64,000 nt of DNA from positions 135,422-199,421 of the forward strand of contig JBMNGF010000001.1 of the NCBI GenBank assembly GCA_050949745.1. Direction: 5' to 3'. Shown here piece by piece: positions 1-9,043 of the stretch. Below the pieces are notes generated by a model. That model made no database searches. It was not told where the DNA came from and saw only the letters and a program-made list of their open reading frames with translations. Each line of letters starts with the position of its first letter. The first letter of the stretch is position 1. The position numbers were made by a program, and so were the translations under genes. This DNA is from Syntrophaceticus sp050949745 (lineage in GTDB: Bacteria > Bacillota > DSM-12270 > Thermacetogeniales > Thermacetogeniaceae).

Positions 1-105
1 CTAATCTAGGAAGCAAGAGATTATTTGCTACACAGAGGTGTGGATGCCTTCCAGCCCACTAAGAAATAGAGCAAAATGAAAGACTTACTTTGATCTATTC
101 AGTGT

Positions 106-210
106 TCAACAAATGTCATTACCAAGAAATAACAAGACCAGAATCAGGAAGAGAATAAAAGCCCAGCTACCACATCCACCTTTGCCACCGAAAAAGCTTT
201 GAGATTCCAT
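106..210 (-). CDS. YjcZ-like sporulation mini-protein (34 aa)
   Basis: This very short gene encodes a 34-residue protein with a polar Gly-rich start (GGKGGCGSWAF) followed by one hydrophobic segment (roughly residues 16-30). That layout is typical of the YjcZ family of tiny Firmicute sporulation-associated membrane proteins, whose molecular role is unknown. The ATG is preceded by AGGAGTG with 8-9 nt spacing, and the frame ends in TGA. It lies downstream of a second minus-strand gene (294-668). The family call rests on composition and the Gly-rich plus single-helix layout, because the protein is too short for a firm assignment. A short hydrophobic toxin is a less likely alternative. Confidence 0.6.
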   Translation of the reverse strand: MESQSFFGGKGGCGSWAFILFLILVLLFLGNDIC

Positions 211-293
211 CCAATGTCACTCCTATCCTTTTGGGGCTTAACCCCGCCTTTTTTTTCCTTTCCTCCTAATATATGAATTAAGAGAATAATTTG

Positions 294-668
294 CTACACC
301 GATGCATGAAATTCCGAATCCCCTTGTTCCCAACTTATACTTGGATCCTTTTCTTGTTCTTGTTCCTCTTGTTCTATTTTATTTTCTGATACTGGAACAT
401 CCGCCAGAAACAACAGAACCTGCATCAAAAAAAGTTTCATCGGCTTAGATTCTTTTGGAGATTCATCACGCATCGTCAGCTCCTTAAAGCCTTCACCAGG
501 TCCCAAGATTTGTAGTGCATCAAGGGTTTTTTGGGCCGGCTCACTGTTCAGTAATTCCAGTAAGCTCTCCAGGGCAACAAGGCAGCCATTCCCCTGGACT
601 CCCAAATAGGGACGAAGACTTTGAACAACAGAAAGCGCTTTTTCATCATAGGAAATGCCGGCCACCAT
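294..668 (-). CDS. hypothetical protein, 124 aa
   Basis: Not recognised. I start the gene at the ATG at 668 because AAGGAGGG lies 5 nt upstream; the frame stays open further upstream without a comparable ribosome binding site. The N-terminal two thirds (MVAGISYDEKALS... through about residue 90) is predicted helical and Leu-rich. The C-terminal 30 residues are very acidic and Glu/Gln-rich (EEQEQEKDPS). It has no signal peptide and no obvious catalytic motif. The neighbouring YjcZ-like gene on the same strand makes a sporulation link possible, but nothing in the protein shows it. Confidence 0.6.
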   Translation of the reverse strand: MVAGISYDEKALSVVQSLRPYLGVQGNGCLVALESLLELLNSEPAQKTLDALQILGPGEGFKELTMRDESPKESKPMKLFLMQVLLFLADVPVSENKIEQEEQEQEKDPSISWEQGDSEFHASV

Positions 669-899
669 TAATCCCTCCTTATTGGGTATTACAAAAACCA
701 CTGCAAAGCAGGCGCCGAAGAAAAGGCCCACACTGCAATCGATACATAACCATTTATTCAAAACAACTAAACTGCCGGAAAAGCCTACTCGATCAAAGGC
801 GCCGTAACCGCCTCCTTTCCAACCCCATCTGACTGCATATGTAAAAAAGCCCACTTTCTCTTCTGTACCATAATATGGTTTATCACTGGAAGTGTTCCT

Positions 900-1775
900 T
901 TATAGCAGTCTTTTTAGATTCGGAATAGATTCTAAGGCCGCTTGGCGACCACGCTCCAACAGTTCTGCAACCCGACCGAAATCATCAAGCTTGCCGTCAT
1001 ATTCCATAGGTGAGATAACCAGATCCGCTGACTCGAGATCACGCCTTACACCCTGCAGTGTCATAAGGTCAATCCCCCTCTGGATAAGCTGGATAAATGA
1101 TTGTGGTTCATCTACACTCCCCTTTTGTTTTAAATCCACCCCAACTACTACATGAGCACCTAAAATGCGTGCTAAAGATGCGGGAACCATCTCCAAGAGT
1201 CCCCCATCAGACAGCAGTGTGCCTTCATAGGAAACCGGATTAAAAACCCCGGGAATGGCGCAGCTCGCCTCAACCGCCATACCCAAAGGGGCCTTTTGGA
1301 AATAAATTGCTCCTGACTGTTCGGAATGAGGAAAGGTGTTGGAGAACACCACCTTTTTTCCTGTGATCAGGTCAACTGCAACTACACCAAAAGGTGCAGC
1401 TATCTCACTGAAGCACTTTTTGTTTGTTACTTTTTCTACAAGTTGGCCGATCTTTTCACCGCTAAACAATCCCCTGGGTATGGTGCTCAACAAGCTGGCC
1501 ATATCCCGCAGATTGCTCAACAAAAACTGCACAAAGGAATAGGGATTGAAGTTCCAGGTAAGAATATCTTCCTTATGCAAGCCCAAAGAAAGCTCTCTCA
1601 TAACAGAAAGCTTCACCCCAGCAGCATAAAGAGCACCTACAATACTGCCGGCACTGCTACCGGTAACCACAGCCGGAGTTATCCCATGCTCCTCTAGGAC
1701 TTCCAACACACCGATGTGTGCTACCCCCAGGATCCCCCCACCCCCCAGGGCAATCCCTATTTTTTTCCCTTTCAC
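900..1775 (-). CDS. patatin-like phospholipase family protein
   Basis: A 291-residue lipid acyl hydrolase of the bacterial patatin (RssA/YchK-like) family. The sequence shows the glycine-rich oxyanion loop GGGGILG (residues 11-17), the nucleophile elbow GSSAG with Ser41, and the DGG motif with Asp190, which together form the Ser-Asp catalytic dyad. Length fits the family. There is no signal peptide, so it probably acts in the cytoplasm or at the inner membrane face on phospholipids or acyl esters; the natural substrate is unknown. Its start overlaps the end of the upstream protease gene by 4 nt (ATGA), so the two are almost certainly co-transcribed and translationally coupled. Confidence 0.9.
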   Translation of the reverse strand: MKGKKIGIALGGGGILGVAHIGVLEVLEEHGITPAVVTGSSAGSIVGALYAAGVKLSVMRELSLGLHKEDILTWNFNPYSFVQFLLSNLRDMASLLSTIPRGLFSGEKIGQLVEKVTNKKCFSEIAAPFGVVAVDLITGKKVVFSNTFPHSEQSGAIYFQKAPLGMAVEASCAIPGVFNPVSYEGTLLSDGGLLEMVPASLARILGAHVVVGVDLKQKGSVDEPQSFIQLIQRGIDLMTLQGVRRDLESADLVISPMEYDGKLDDFGRVAELLERGRQAALESIPNLKRLL

Positions 1776-2776
1776 ACCAGATCAACGCCTAACTTATCTA
1801 ATACCACCCCAATAGGATTCAAGACCGTATAATCATTGGAACCGGCAAACAGTAGTCCTATGGCGTAATTATCCTCACTCAACACTAGGGAGCCACTATC
1901 TCCGGCCATTGATTTCATTTCGGTCATTATCTGATCATGGAAGCGTACAATATCTGAGCCGCCACCCATGCTAATATTTAATGTGACTTTGATGGCTGTA
2001 ACTTTTCCTTCAGTAACACCGGAGGTGCGCCCGCTCTTTTTTACCTTCATACCAGGTTCAACATCCATGATTCCATTCACCCTGCCCAACTCCATGATCT
2101 CAGGTGCTATCTCCTGAGGATTAGCCGGACGGGCGACAGCACAGTCAACCAGGTTCGTCGCCCCTAATTTTTCCAAACGCATCCGGTAATGAGGTCGAAA
2201 GGCATGGATCACAGCATTAGCTGCCCTGACCCCCATGGCGGCCATTTTACAATCCGGATTCTTGCTGAACCTTTCAATAGGAACAAACCTTTCCAAGTAG
2301 CCTATGAGATCCTTTTCCGACCCTCCATCATAAACACCTGGTTGGTATATCGGATCCCCTACTGCAGCTTTTCCGTCAACACCGTCAGAAGAGTTAGCTA
2401 GGACATGGTTATTGGACAGCATCAGCAAATCCTTACTTCCACGATCCCTTACCACCGCCCCGAAAGTACCTGCAGTCACTTTATAATGCCCTATACTGGA
2501 ACCGGGAAGCGCCGGTCGCAGCTTACTTGTCCTGGACAGAAAGCGCACCTCCCCCACTTCGATGACATCAGTGCAATTGCGCCCGATCTTTCGGGGAACA
2601 CATTCATCTACCCCTAATTTCTCTGCAGGTAGTTTTTTCTCAACAAAGAAAATAACAGCCGGCTCGTCCGTATCCTGCTTGCTGCGCTTTTTATATCCGA
2701 TACCCACGCCTATAACATTGGGCAGCTTATTATAGCGTTCTTTTGCTACACCAAGGGAACGCATCAGTTTTCGCAT
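1772..2776 (-). CDS. trypsin-fold (S1-like) serine protease
   Basis: A 334-residue protein with a chymotrypsin-fold triad in the usual order: His124 (LSNNHVLA), Asp211 (LVDCAVARP) and Ser294 (AGDSGSLVL, the GDSG motif). An extra N-terminal region of about 95 residues begins with a basic stretch and the pattern GVGIGYK. There is no classical signal peptide, so an intracellular location is likely. The start used has a G-rich ribosome site (GGGGGG) 5-6 nt upstream; a second in-frame ATG lies four codons later. It heads a two-gene unit with the patatin gene. Substrate unknown; all three catalytic residues are present, so activity is expected. Confidence 0.85.
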   Translation of the reverse strand: MRKLMRSLGVAKERYNKLPNVIGVGIGYKKRSKQDTDEPAVIFFVEKKLPAEKLGVDECVPRKIGRNCTDVIEVGEVRFLSRTSKLRPALPGSSIGHYKVTAGTFGAVVRDRGSKDLLMLSNNHVLANSSDGVDGKAAVGDPIYQPGVYDGGSEKDLIGYLERFVPIERFSKNPDCKMAAMGVRAANAVIHAFRPHYRMRLEKLGATNLVDCAVARPANPQEIAPEIMELGRVNGIMDVEPGMKVKKSGRTSGVTEGKVTAIKVTLNISMGGGSDIVRFHDQIMTEMKSMAGDSGSLVLSEDNYAIGLLFAGSNDYTVLNPIGVVLDKLGVDLV

Positions 2777-3066
2777 TTTTATCCCCCCCTCAATGAGATC
2801 GATCTAGTATATTCAGAGGAAAGGGTATAAGGTGACTGTCACCGTAGATCTAAGGTCCTCTCGCACATCCATTTCGCACGGTGACTGTCACCGCAGAACA
2901 TTTTTCCTGAAACGCGGTGAGACGCGAGAACCGTCCGCGCGTCTCAGATTGGTAGTCGTTAGAAAAGGACACAAAATAAATATATACACATAAACTATCA
3001 TGATCTATACGGCATAGAAGGTGACTGTCACGCAGAACTCACAGAACTTCCAGGAGGTGTTGACCA
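2777..3066. repeat. intergenic hairpin cluster (GGTGACTGTCACC copies)
   Basis: This 290-nt gap between divergent genes contains palindrome copies: GGTGACTGTCACC at about 2830 and 2880, and a partial copy at about 3019. At 2920-2946 there is a hairpin with arms GAGACGCG/CGCGTCTC around a loop containing GAACCGTCC. No gene is visible. The ribosome binding site for the downstream plus-strand gene (AGGAGGTG) is at about 3051. Confidence 0.75.
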
Positions 3067-3300
3067 TTGAAAAAGGAACAGGAGGATAAATTCTCACCAG
3101 AGATGGCCGCTCCTCCAATCAAGGGGCAAACTAGATTCAGCCAGCAGCGATTCTGGCACACTGCCGAAGATATGAAGGAAAATGAAAAAAACCAATTATT
3201 AAAAGACATAAAATCATCACTAAAAACAATTGAAAAAAGCCTAGAGCGCATAGAAAGCATGTTCAAATATAAAATCTTTGACATTGAACAGGACAAATAA
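3067..3300 (+). CDS. hypothetical coiled-coil-like small protein, 77 aa
   Basis: Not recognised. Translation starts at TTG (3067), set by a strong AGGAGGTG about 8 nt upstream. The N-terminal half is charged and Pro/Gln-rich (EDKFSPEMAAPPIKGQTRF). The C-terminal half (about residues 38-70) has heptad-like spacing of Leu/Ile (LLKDIKSSLKTIEKSLERIESMF), predicting one amphipathic helix or a short coiled coil. It is monocistronic: a strong terminator follows within about 20 nt and it is flanked by genes on the other strand. No function can be assigned. Confidence 0.65.
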   Translation: MKKEQEDKFSPEMAAPPIKGQTRFSQQRFWHTAEDMKENEKNQLLKDIKSSLKTIEKSLERIESMFKYKIFDIEQDK

Positions 3301-3321
3301 TTGACAGAAAGGGCATCAAAA

Positions 3322-3350
3322 AAAGGAGGGGCCTTTTGCCCCTCCTTTCT
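3322..3350 (+). terminator. rho-independent terminator
   Basis: Perfect 10-bp stem AAAGGAGGGG/CCCCTCCTTT with a 7-nt loop. It closes the small plus-strand gene and, because the stem is A/T-ended on both sides, may also serve the minus-strand gene ending at 3423. Confidence 0.85.
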
Positions 3351-3422
3351 CTCACCAATTCACTAGTCTCCATTTACTTCTTCACCATTACACAAATATC
3401 TGTTTTGGAAGTGTCTAAGCTG

Positions 3423-4211
3423 TTATTGGGGTCCATTTACTTCATCATCATCACACTCAGGGATCAACTGGGGCGGACCGAATTCCCTTTTCACTACAAT
3501 ATCCCGCTCATCGTCATATCTCCCGCCAAAGGGCCGAATAGCGGATACCAGCAGGTTCTCATGTTTCCAAAGCTTATCGACAAACTTAAACCTGATTCTT
3601 ACTCTGGGATTTGCTGTATCGATAATATCGCAGCTTTTAAGATCGATATCTAAGCAGGAACCATCAACTTTTCTGACGAGCTCCTGGAAGTCTCTCCTGC
3701 CTGAAGCTGTTTTGGGGAAACCCTTGCCATCAGGGAAGGTAAAGAAATCGAAGAAATTGCATTTTTTAAAGACCTCTGTTTGACAGACAACAAAGGTATT
3801 ATCACACTTAACAACCGCCTGGAAGCCGATCCTGATGTTCACTCCATCACAATCTTCCTGCAGTTCTTCACTGGCACAGGTCACAAAAGCCTCACAGCTC
3901 ACAGGCTCAAATGGCCCGACAAGAGAACCCCGACAGGAAGGCGTACCGTCACACAAACAGACCGGAATATCTACATACTGATCTTCCATTGCACAGATCA
4001 AGAGTACATCCTGGACGCAGATCATATGGCATTCGCATTCTAAATCATTTGTCCTTCTGGTAATCCCCCACCTCGCCCTGTTTTTGGGAGACAACACAGC
4101 AAAGCACTCCGAACAGTTAGTACGGTCTTTAATACATTCCACCTCATGTAAGGCATCAACTGCTTGTGCCTCATTATCATGGACACCTTGGTTGCGATCC
4201 TTTTCTCTCAC
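3423..4211 (-). CDS. cysteine-rich protein, possible spore coat or exosporium component
   Basis: A 262-residue protein with well over a dozen cysteines, mostly in the first 160 residues and many as spaced pairs (ECECHMIC, CLCDGTPSC, CTNCSEC-like patterns). No signal peptide, no membrane segment and no catalytic motif that I recognise. High Cys content without transport signals in a spore-former is compatible with a disulfide-crosslinked coat protein, but this is inference from composition only. The start is GTG at 4211, chosen because AAAGGGGG lies 8 nt upstream. Transcribed alone; a promoter would lie in the 4215-4370 gap. Confidence 0.65.
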   Translation of the reverse strand: MREKDRNQGVHDNEAQAVDALHEVECIKDRTNCSECFAVLSPKNRARWGITRRTNDLECECHMICVQDVLLICAMEDQYVDIPVCLCDGTPSCRGSLVGPFEPVSCEAFVTCASEELQEDCDGVNIRIGFQAVVKCDNTFVVCQTEVFKKCNFFDFFTFPDGKGFPKTASGRRDFQELVRKVDGSCLDIDLKSCDIIDTANPRVRIRFKFVDKLWKHENLLVSAIRPFGGRYDDERDIVVKREFGPPQLIPECDDDEVNGPQ

Positions 4212-4667
4212 GAATTATACCCCCTTTATATTAAATACGGCTCCACATCTTTTGGCCATACATACCAAACAGCCATAAGCGTGCCATATATTTACATTAT
4301 TATATTTAATTGCTGAAAAATTGTTACTAATCTTTTTGGGATAACGGCAACCTGCCGCTAGGCCTCCTGCATCATCCGCCCCTTGTGGAATGGGCAGCAG
4401 ACACTTTATCGTCCTGTGCTGAGCCAAATGCAATTGTAGACATGCCCTTCCTCATAGCACTGCCATTATCCCTATCCTGAACTGTATCGGGTTTTTGGCG
4501 TTTTTGCTTCTTCTCAGGCCATAGATCCGAAATATATGGAAGCCACTTGTTTAGTGCCACCAGCACCACTCCTTGCCTTTAGGTGATGTGATTTCTTGTA
4601 CTGCACTCATTATTATATGAATTTACTGTGGAGTAGTTCCATTCACAACTAAGACCTCTCACAAAGA
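4212..4667. other. intergenic stretch with one weak small ORF
   Basis: The AT-rich part next to 4212 probably carries the promoter of the Cys-rich gene. The only plausible gene inside is the 62-aa frame described at 4372-4560. I see no RNA gene or repeat here. Confidence 0.4.
4372..4560 (-). CDS. possible small protein, 62 aa
   Basis: A weakly supported gene. A GTG at 4560 has AAGGAG 8 nt upstream, and the frame encodes a Lys/Arg/Asp-rich polypeptide (LPYISDLWPEKKQKRQ...) without cysteine. It resembles nothing I recognise. Support is limited to the ribosome site and an uninterrupted frame; a non-coding explanation is about as likely. Confidence 0.3.
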   Translation of the reverse strand: MALNKWLPYISDLWPEKKQKRQKPDTVQDRDNGSAMRKGMSTIAFGSAQDDKVSAAHSTRGG

Positions 4668-4698
4668 AAAAACCCTTCGGAACCTCCGAAGGGTTTTT
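4668..4698 (-). terminator. bidirectional rho-independent terminator
   Basis: A 13-bp perfect stem AAAAACCCTTCGG/CCGAAGGGTTTTT around the loop AACCT, located 11 nt beyond the stop of veg. A/T runs on both sides allow it to work in both directions. Confidence 0.85.
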
Positions 4699-4708
4699 CT
4701 CTGCCCGG

Positions 4709-4984
4709 TTATCCCCGAGCTGCTGTTATTTTGATCTCTCCGCCATCGCAGCAAACAGTCAACTCAACACTTTCTGTAAGAACATCGGTATAACTAAATG
4801 AAACTCGTCGCTGTGTTCTTTTTTCATCAAGTTTTATTACAAAAATGTTAGGATAGGTGCGTTCTAAGACTCCCTCTCGCTCAACGACCTTATTTCTGCC
4901 TTTGAAGGACTTGAGCTTTACTCTAGTTCCTATAAAGGTCTCTAGATCCTGTTTAATCTCTGCAAGCACTTCTTTGGTAGCCAT
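4709..4984 (-). CDS. veg: Veg family protein
   Basis: A 91-residue Veg homologue. The core KLKSFKGRNKVVEREGVLE, then TYPNIFVIKLDE and the signature SFSYTDVLTESVEL line up with Veg of Bacillus subtilis, a small protein of Firmicutes reported to stimulate biofilm matrix genes and to affect spore outgrowth. I place the start at the ATG at 4984 (MATKEV...), since AAGGTG lies 6 nt before it. The C-terminus has a CC pair and a basic end that differ from Bacillus Veg. It is monocistronic and followed directly by a strong terminator. Confidence 0.9.
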   Translation of the reverse strand: MATKEVLAEIKQDLETFIGTRVKLKSFKGRNKVVEREGVLERTYPNIFVIKLDEKRTQRRVSFSYTDVLTESVELTVCCDGGEIKITAARG

Positions 4985-5029
4985 GAGCATCACCTTCTCA
5001 CGCTTTTTTACCCCCACAAAGCAGTTCAT

Positions 5030-5292
5030 AATATTATATCAGGATGATAGTTGCAAGTCAATTGCTTATTTCTGGATATTTATTATCAGCGTTCGCAGAA
5101 AATATTAACAGGGACCTGTAGCGGCATATATCACCAGTAAATGGCGACACCGAAACGGTCCCTTGATCTTCGCGAGCTGTAACTGATTTCAGATATCAAT
5201 ATACGCAACTCCGCAATAAATGTAGTAATATGACAGATTAAGTCTAATATGTATAATTGGATGCATAAACTGCATAAATGGTGCCAGGCACC
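5030..5292. repeat. intergenic region ending in GGTGCCAGGCACC palindrome
   Basis: No gene or RNA is visible between veg and dnaB. The perfect palindrome GGTGCCAGGCACC at 5280-5292 abuts and shares one base with the dnaB stop codon. A related GGTGCAAGGCACC copy lies near 20860. Confidence 0.6.
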
Positions 5293-6629
5293 TACTCAGA
5301 TTCCCTTTTTTCCAGGTTGACGAATTTAGTAAATTCCTTGAGAAAGGCCAGCTGTATGGTTCCAGTTGGACCGTTGCGCTGTTTGGCGATGATGATATCA
5401 GCGACACCCTTATCCTCTGAATCTTCATCATAGTATTCATCACGATAGATGAACATCACCACATCAGAATCTTGTTCCAGGCTGCCACTCTCCCGCAGAT
5501 CAGATAGCATCGGTCTGCGATCCCCGCCCCTCTGTTCCACTGCACGGCTCAGCTGTGAGAGTGCCAGTACCGGAATATCCAATTCTCTGGCCAGAGCCTT
5601 AAGAAAACGAGAGATCTCAGAAATCTCCTGGACACGGTTTTCCGTCCGCTTGCCCGCCTGCATCAGCTGCAGGTAATCGATCATCAGCATGCCGACCCCA
5701 TATTCGAGTTTCAAGCGTCGAGCCTTACTCCGCATTTCCAGTAGTGTAATAGCCGGTGTATCATCTATATAGATAGGTGCCTCAGATAGCTTCGTAGCTG
5801 CCCTTAAAAGGCGCGGCCAATCTTCCTCTCCCAAAAAGCCTGTCCGCAAGCGCTGCTGGTCGACCAGTGACTCGGCAGAGAGGAGTCTTTGGGCAACCTG
5901 GTCCCCGGACATCTCCAAACTGAAAATGCCTACAGGGATTTCATACTTTACTGCCATATTCTGGGCGATATTCAGTCCCAGTGCAGTTTTGCCCATGGAA
6001 GGCCTGGCAGCCAGCAGGATCAGGTCACTGGGCTGTAGTCCAGAAGTATATTTGTCTAAGTCGGTGAACCCTGTGGGGAGACCTGTGACACCCCCCTTTT
6101 TCTGGCAGAGCTGCTCGATCTTCTCTAGTGTTTCGACTAGCAGTTCGCGGATAGAGCGATAACTCCTGCTGACACGCTTCTGGCTTAAGTCCATGATCAT
6201 CCGCTCAGCATCATCCAGCAGCTGTTCACTCTCTACCCCATCCTCATACCCCAGAGCAGCAAGCTGAGTACACGTATTAATCAGAACTCGCAGTAGCCCC
6301 TTATCTGCAACAATGCCGGCATAATAGCCGGCATTAACAGCTGAAGGGACAGCTCCAGCCAGTTCAGCCAGATAGGCTGCCCCCCCTACTTTATCCAATA
6401 ACTCCCGGCGCTGCAGCTCCTCAGTTACGGTTACCAGGTCAATAGGACGGCCGGATTCAGCCATCTCCTTGAGAGTGCTGTATATCTCACGGTGTCCTTC
6501 CCCATAGAAACTCTCTGGCCATAAGATCTCAGACACAACCGAGAAACTATCCGGAGCCAGCAGCAGAGCACCTAGAACCGCCTGTTCAGCTTCAAGATTA
6601 TGAGGAGGAATACGCTCTATATGTTCCAT
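5292..6629 (-). CDS. dnaB: replicative DNA helicase DnaB (DnaC in Bacillus naming)
   Basis: A 445-residue hexameric replicative helicase. It has the N-terminal DnaB domain (PPHNLEAEQAVLGALLL, about residues 8-110), a linker, and the RecA-type motor with Walker A ARPSMGKTA (about residue 210), Walker B LMIDYLQLM, and the C-terminal SDLRESGSLEQDSDVV motif. Length is normal. It unwinds DNA at the fork with DnaG and the DnaI/DnaC-type loader. It is last in a run rpsF-ssb-rpsR-gdpP-rplI-lonC-dnaB, and its ATG overlaps the lonC stop by 1 nt (TAATG), so translation is coupled. Confidence 0.97.
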   Translation of the reverse strand: MEHIERIPPHNLEAEQAVLGALLLAPDSFSVVSEILWPESFYGEGHREIYSTLKEMAESGRPIDLVTVTEELQRRELLDKVGGAAYLAELAGAVPSAVNAGYYAGIVADKGLLRVLINTCTQLAALGYEDGVESEQLLDDAERMIMDLSQKRVSRSYRSIRELLVETLEKIEQLCQKKGGVTGLPTGFTDLDKYTSGLQPSDLILLAARPSMGKTALGLNIAQNMAVKYEIPVGIFSLEMSGDQVAQRLLSAESLVDQQRLRTGFLGEEDWPRLLRAATKLSEAPIYIDDTPAITLLEMRSKARRLKLEYGVGMLMIDYLQLMQAGKRTENRVQEISEISRFLKALARELDIPVLALSQLSRAVEQRGGDRRPMLSDLRESGSLEQDSDVVMFIYRDEYYDEDSEDKGVADIIIAKQRNGPTGTIQLAFLKEFTKFVNLEKRESE

Positions 6630-8563
6630 TAATTCTCCCTCACTGTGTCTTCAGAAAAAAAGATGTGGGGAAAAGCCTCATCGATTTCGTCAATTTTGAC
6701 TATCTGGACACCCCATAGTTCAGCAGGCAGTTCACGGCTGTTCACTTGGGGAACCAGGACCTTATTGACACCTACCTGGCGAGCTCCATAGACCTTTTCG
6801 GTGATACCACCAACACCCCGCATATGACCCTGGATAGAAATCTCACCGGTCACTGCTATATCCTGGCGCAGGGGAATGTTTTCCAAAGCGCTGTAGATGG
6901 CAAGAAATATAGCCGCTCCTGCAGAAGGGCCATCTACCCTTCCCCCACCGACAATATTGACATGGATATCATAATCAGCAGCATCCTTGCCTGTTATTTT
7001 TCTGTAAACAGCAAGGGCATTGAAAACAGAATCTTTGGCCATCGTTCCTGCAGCATCATTGAAACGAACAGTTCCCTTGTGAGCTTTCTTAGCCGGAAAA
7101 GCAACAGCCTCGATCTCGATGACCGTTCCTACAAAACCCGCAACTGCCAAGCCGAAAATGCGCCCGACCTCCCCTTTGGATTCTGCATGTGTCGTCACAT
7201 AAGGGGTCAGCCTGCTCACCTGAAGAACTTCCTGCAGGTCATTGAGTGTGATTCTGATATTTTTACTCCTTGACCTTCTCTTACGGCCGCGTGCCGCAGA
7301 ATAAGCATCAACCAGGATATTGGTCGCTTTACGCGCTTCTATAGTGTATTCACTGATCATTTCCGCCACACCCCGCTCCAAGGAAACACCCAGTTTGCGT
7401 GCCGCCTGCCGCAAGACTCTTTGGATATCCAGAGGTGTCAAACAGTCAAAGAAAATCTCTGCACACCTGGAACGGAAAGCGGGATTGATCTCCTGCGGTT
7501 GGCGGGTGGTAGCACCGATGAAAACAAAATCCGCAGGGGCACCCTCTTCAAAGATCTTTTTGATATATTCAGGCACCATCGGGTCACTAGGATCATAATA
7601 AGATGATTCAAAAAAGACCTTTTTATCCTCCAGCACCTTCAACAGCTTGTTCTGGAGAATAGGATCCACATCCCCGATCTCATCGATGAACAGTATACCA
7701 CCATGAGCATCTGTCACCATACCGAATTTGGGCTCCGGGATACCGCTTTCCGCCAGATCGCGCTTCGCCCCCTGGTATATGGGGTCATGCACTGAACCCA
7801 ATAATGGGTTGGTGATATCCCGGGGATCCCAACGCAGGGTGGTGCCGTCTACTTCGATGAATGGAGCATCATCTGCAAAGAGGGTTTCTGACATGCATTT
7901 GACATGCTGCAAAGCAATGCGGGCAGCAGAGGTCTTCCCTACACCCGGAGGTCCATAAAGCAGTATATGCTGAGGATAAGGTGCTGCCAGTTTGGCTATT
8001 AATGATTTTAATGCCCGGTCCTGGCCTATAATCTCTGTTACCGACTGGGGGCGAAGAATCTCGCTTACAGATGTATTGAGTTGTGTACGTTTTAGTTTTT
8101 CGAAAACTGCCAGTTTCTTTAGGGTTGCCGCGTTCTCAGGTGTGCTTTTCTCTTTAAGCACCTGCACCTTCATATCATTCAGGTACTGTTCCTGGCGCTC
8201 CTGAATCTTCTCGGATATCTTCCTTTCCAAGTCTTCCTCTACAAGACGCCTGGCCACTACCTGGGACAAGTCATCTTCGAGTTCATCCAGGATTTGCGGA
8301 ATTTCCTGTAAACGGGGCAGCTTTCCAAGAGTAGGATCGCCATAAACCAACTTCTGCAAAGCTAGAACCTGCTCTCCCAGCCTGTTTGACCGAATCTGCT
8401 TCAAAACCCCCAACTTGCTCGCTCGCAGCACCAGTTTTTCCGGTCCGTATATATCACCAAACACCCGATAGAGTGCAGCGATACGGCTTTTAATCTCATT
8501 TCGCTTTATCTTTTTATTGGTAGAATCATATGCTTCCTGATCATTTTTATATCCTCCACTCAT
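6629..8563 (-). CDS. lonC: Lon-family ATP-dependent protease LonC
   Basis: A 644-residue protease of the LonC group, which sits between rplI and dnaB in many Clostridia. The N-terminal 150 residues are helical and coiled-coil-like. An AAA+ module follows, with Walker A GPPGVGKTS (about residue 205) and Walker B GGILFIDEIGD. The C-terminal Lon protease domain has the catalytic Ser in DGPSAGAA and the downstream catalytic Lys in the EKVYGARQVGVNKVLVP stretch. It is soluble, with no membrane segment, unlike LonB. Role: ATP-dependent degradation of misfolded or specific proteins. Ribosome site GGAGAGG before ATG 8563. Confidence 0.92.
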   Translation of the reverse strand: MSGGYKNDQEAYDSTNKKIKRNEIKSRIAALYRVFGDIYGPEKLVLRASKLGVLKQIRSNRLGEQVLALQKLVYGDPTLGKLPRLQEIPQILDELEDDLSQVVARRLVEEDLERKISEKIQERQEQYLNDMKVQVLKEKSTPENAATLKKLAVFEKLKRTQLNTSVSEILRPQSVTEIIGQDRALKSLIAKLAAPYPQHILLYGPPGVGKTSAARIALQHVKCMSETLFADDAPFIEVDGTTLRWDPRDITNPLLGSVHDPIYQGAKRDLAESGIPEPKFGMVTDAHGGILFIDEIGDVDPILQNKLLKVLEDKKVFFESSYYDPSDPMVPEYIKKIFEEGAPADFVFIGATTRQPQEINPAFRSRCAEIFFDCLTPLDIQRVLRQAARKLGVSLERGVAEMISEYTIEARKATNILVDAYSAARGRKRRSRSKNIRITLNDLQEVLQVSRLTPYVTTHAESKGEVGRIFGLAVAGFVGTVIEIEAVAFPAKKAHKGTVRFNDAAGTMAKDSVFNALAVYRKITGKDAADYDIHVNIVGGGRVDGPSAGAAIFLAIYSALENIPLRQDIAVTGEISIQGHMRGVGGITEKVYGARQVGVNKVLVPQVNSRELPAELWGVQIVKIDEIDEAFPHIFFSEDTVREN

Positions 8564-8596
8564 TTAGCCTCTCCTCTCCGTCAAGAATCATAGGGT

Positions 8597-9043
8597 TTAT
8601 TTAGCTACTACATTTAATGTAATTTCTGCCTGCACACCTGGGTACAGTCGGATCAGGATCGGATAGTTCCCCGGTTTTTTGATGGCTTCAGGAAGTTCTA
8701 TCTTACGGCGGTCAATCTTCTCAGACAGCAAACCTTCTAATTCAGCTGCCACATCACGACTGGTAACAGCTCCATAGAGTTTACCCCCTTCGCCCGCCTT
8801 AGCTTCGACAGTCACTGTCAGTTCCTGCAGGCGAGCCGCCAAGTCGTGGGCATTCTGCTCCTGACGGGCATCCTTTTTGGCACGGCTGTCCTGGACAAAG
8901 CTTACATCTTTAAGCACACCTTTAGAGGCAGCCACTGCTAGACCGCGAGGTATCAGATAATTGCGGGCATAGCCCTCTGCAACATCAATAATATCTCCTT
9001 TTTGTCCTAATTTTTTTACATCTTCACGCAAAACGACTTTCAT
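8597..9043 (-). CDS. rplI: 50S ribosomal protein L9
   Basis: A 148-residue L9. The N-terminal 23S-rRNA-binding domain shows the usual KVVLREDVKKLGQKGDIIDVAEGYARNYL pattern; a long central helix (about residues 40-75) connects to the C-terminal domain (GKLYGAVTSRDVA). Length is standard. The start overlaps the end of gdpP by 4 nt (ATGA), the conserved Firmicute gdpP-rplI arrangement, and lonC follows 33 nt downstream. Confidence 0.97.
   Translation of the reverse strand: MKVVLREDVKKLGQKGDIIDVAEGYARNYLIPRGLAVAASKGVLKDVSFVQDSRAKKDARQEQNAHDLAARLQELTVTVEAKAGEGGKLYGAVTSRDVAAELEGLLSEKIDRRKIELPEAIKKPGNYPILIRLYPGVQAEITLNVVAK

Noticed and set aside
232..252. GGGG-cttaa-CCCC followed by eight Ts as terminator
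   Set aside because: Only a 4-5 bp stem, and the T-run is on the plus strand where no gene ends.
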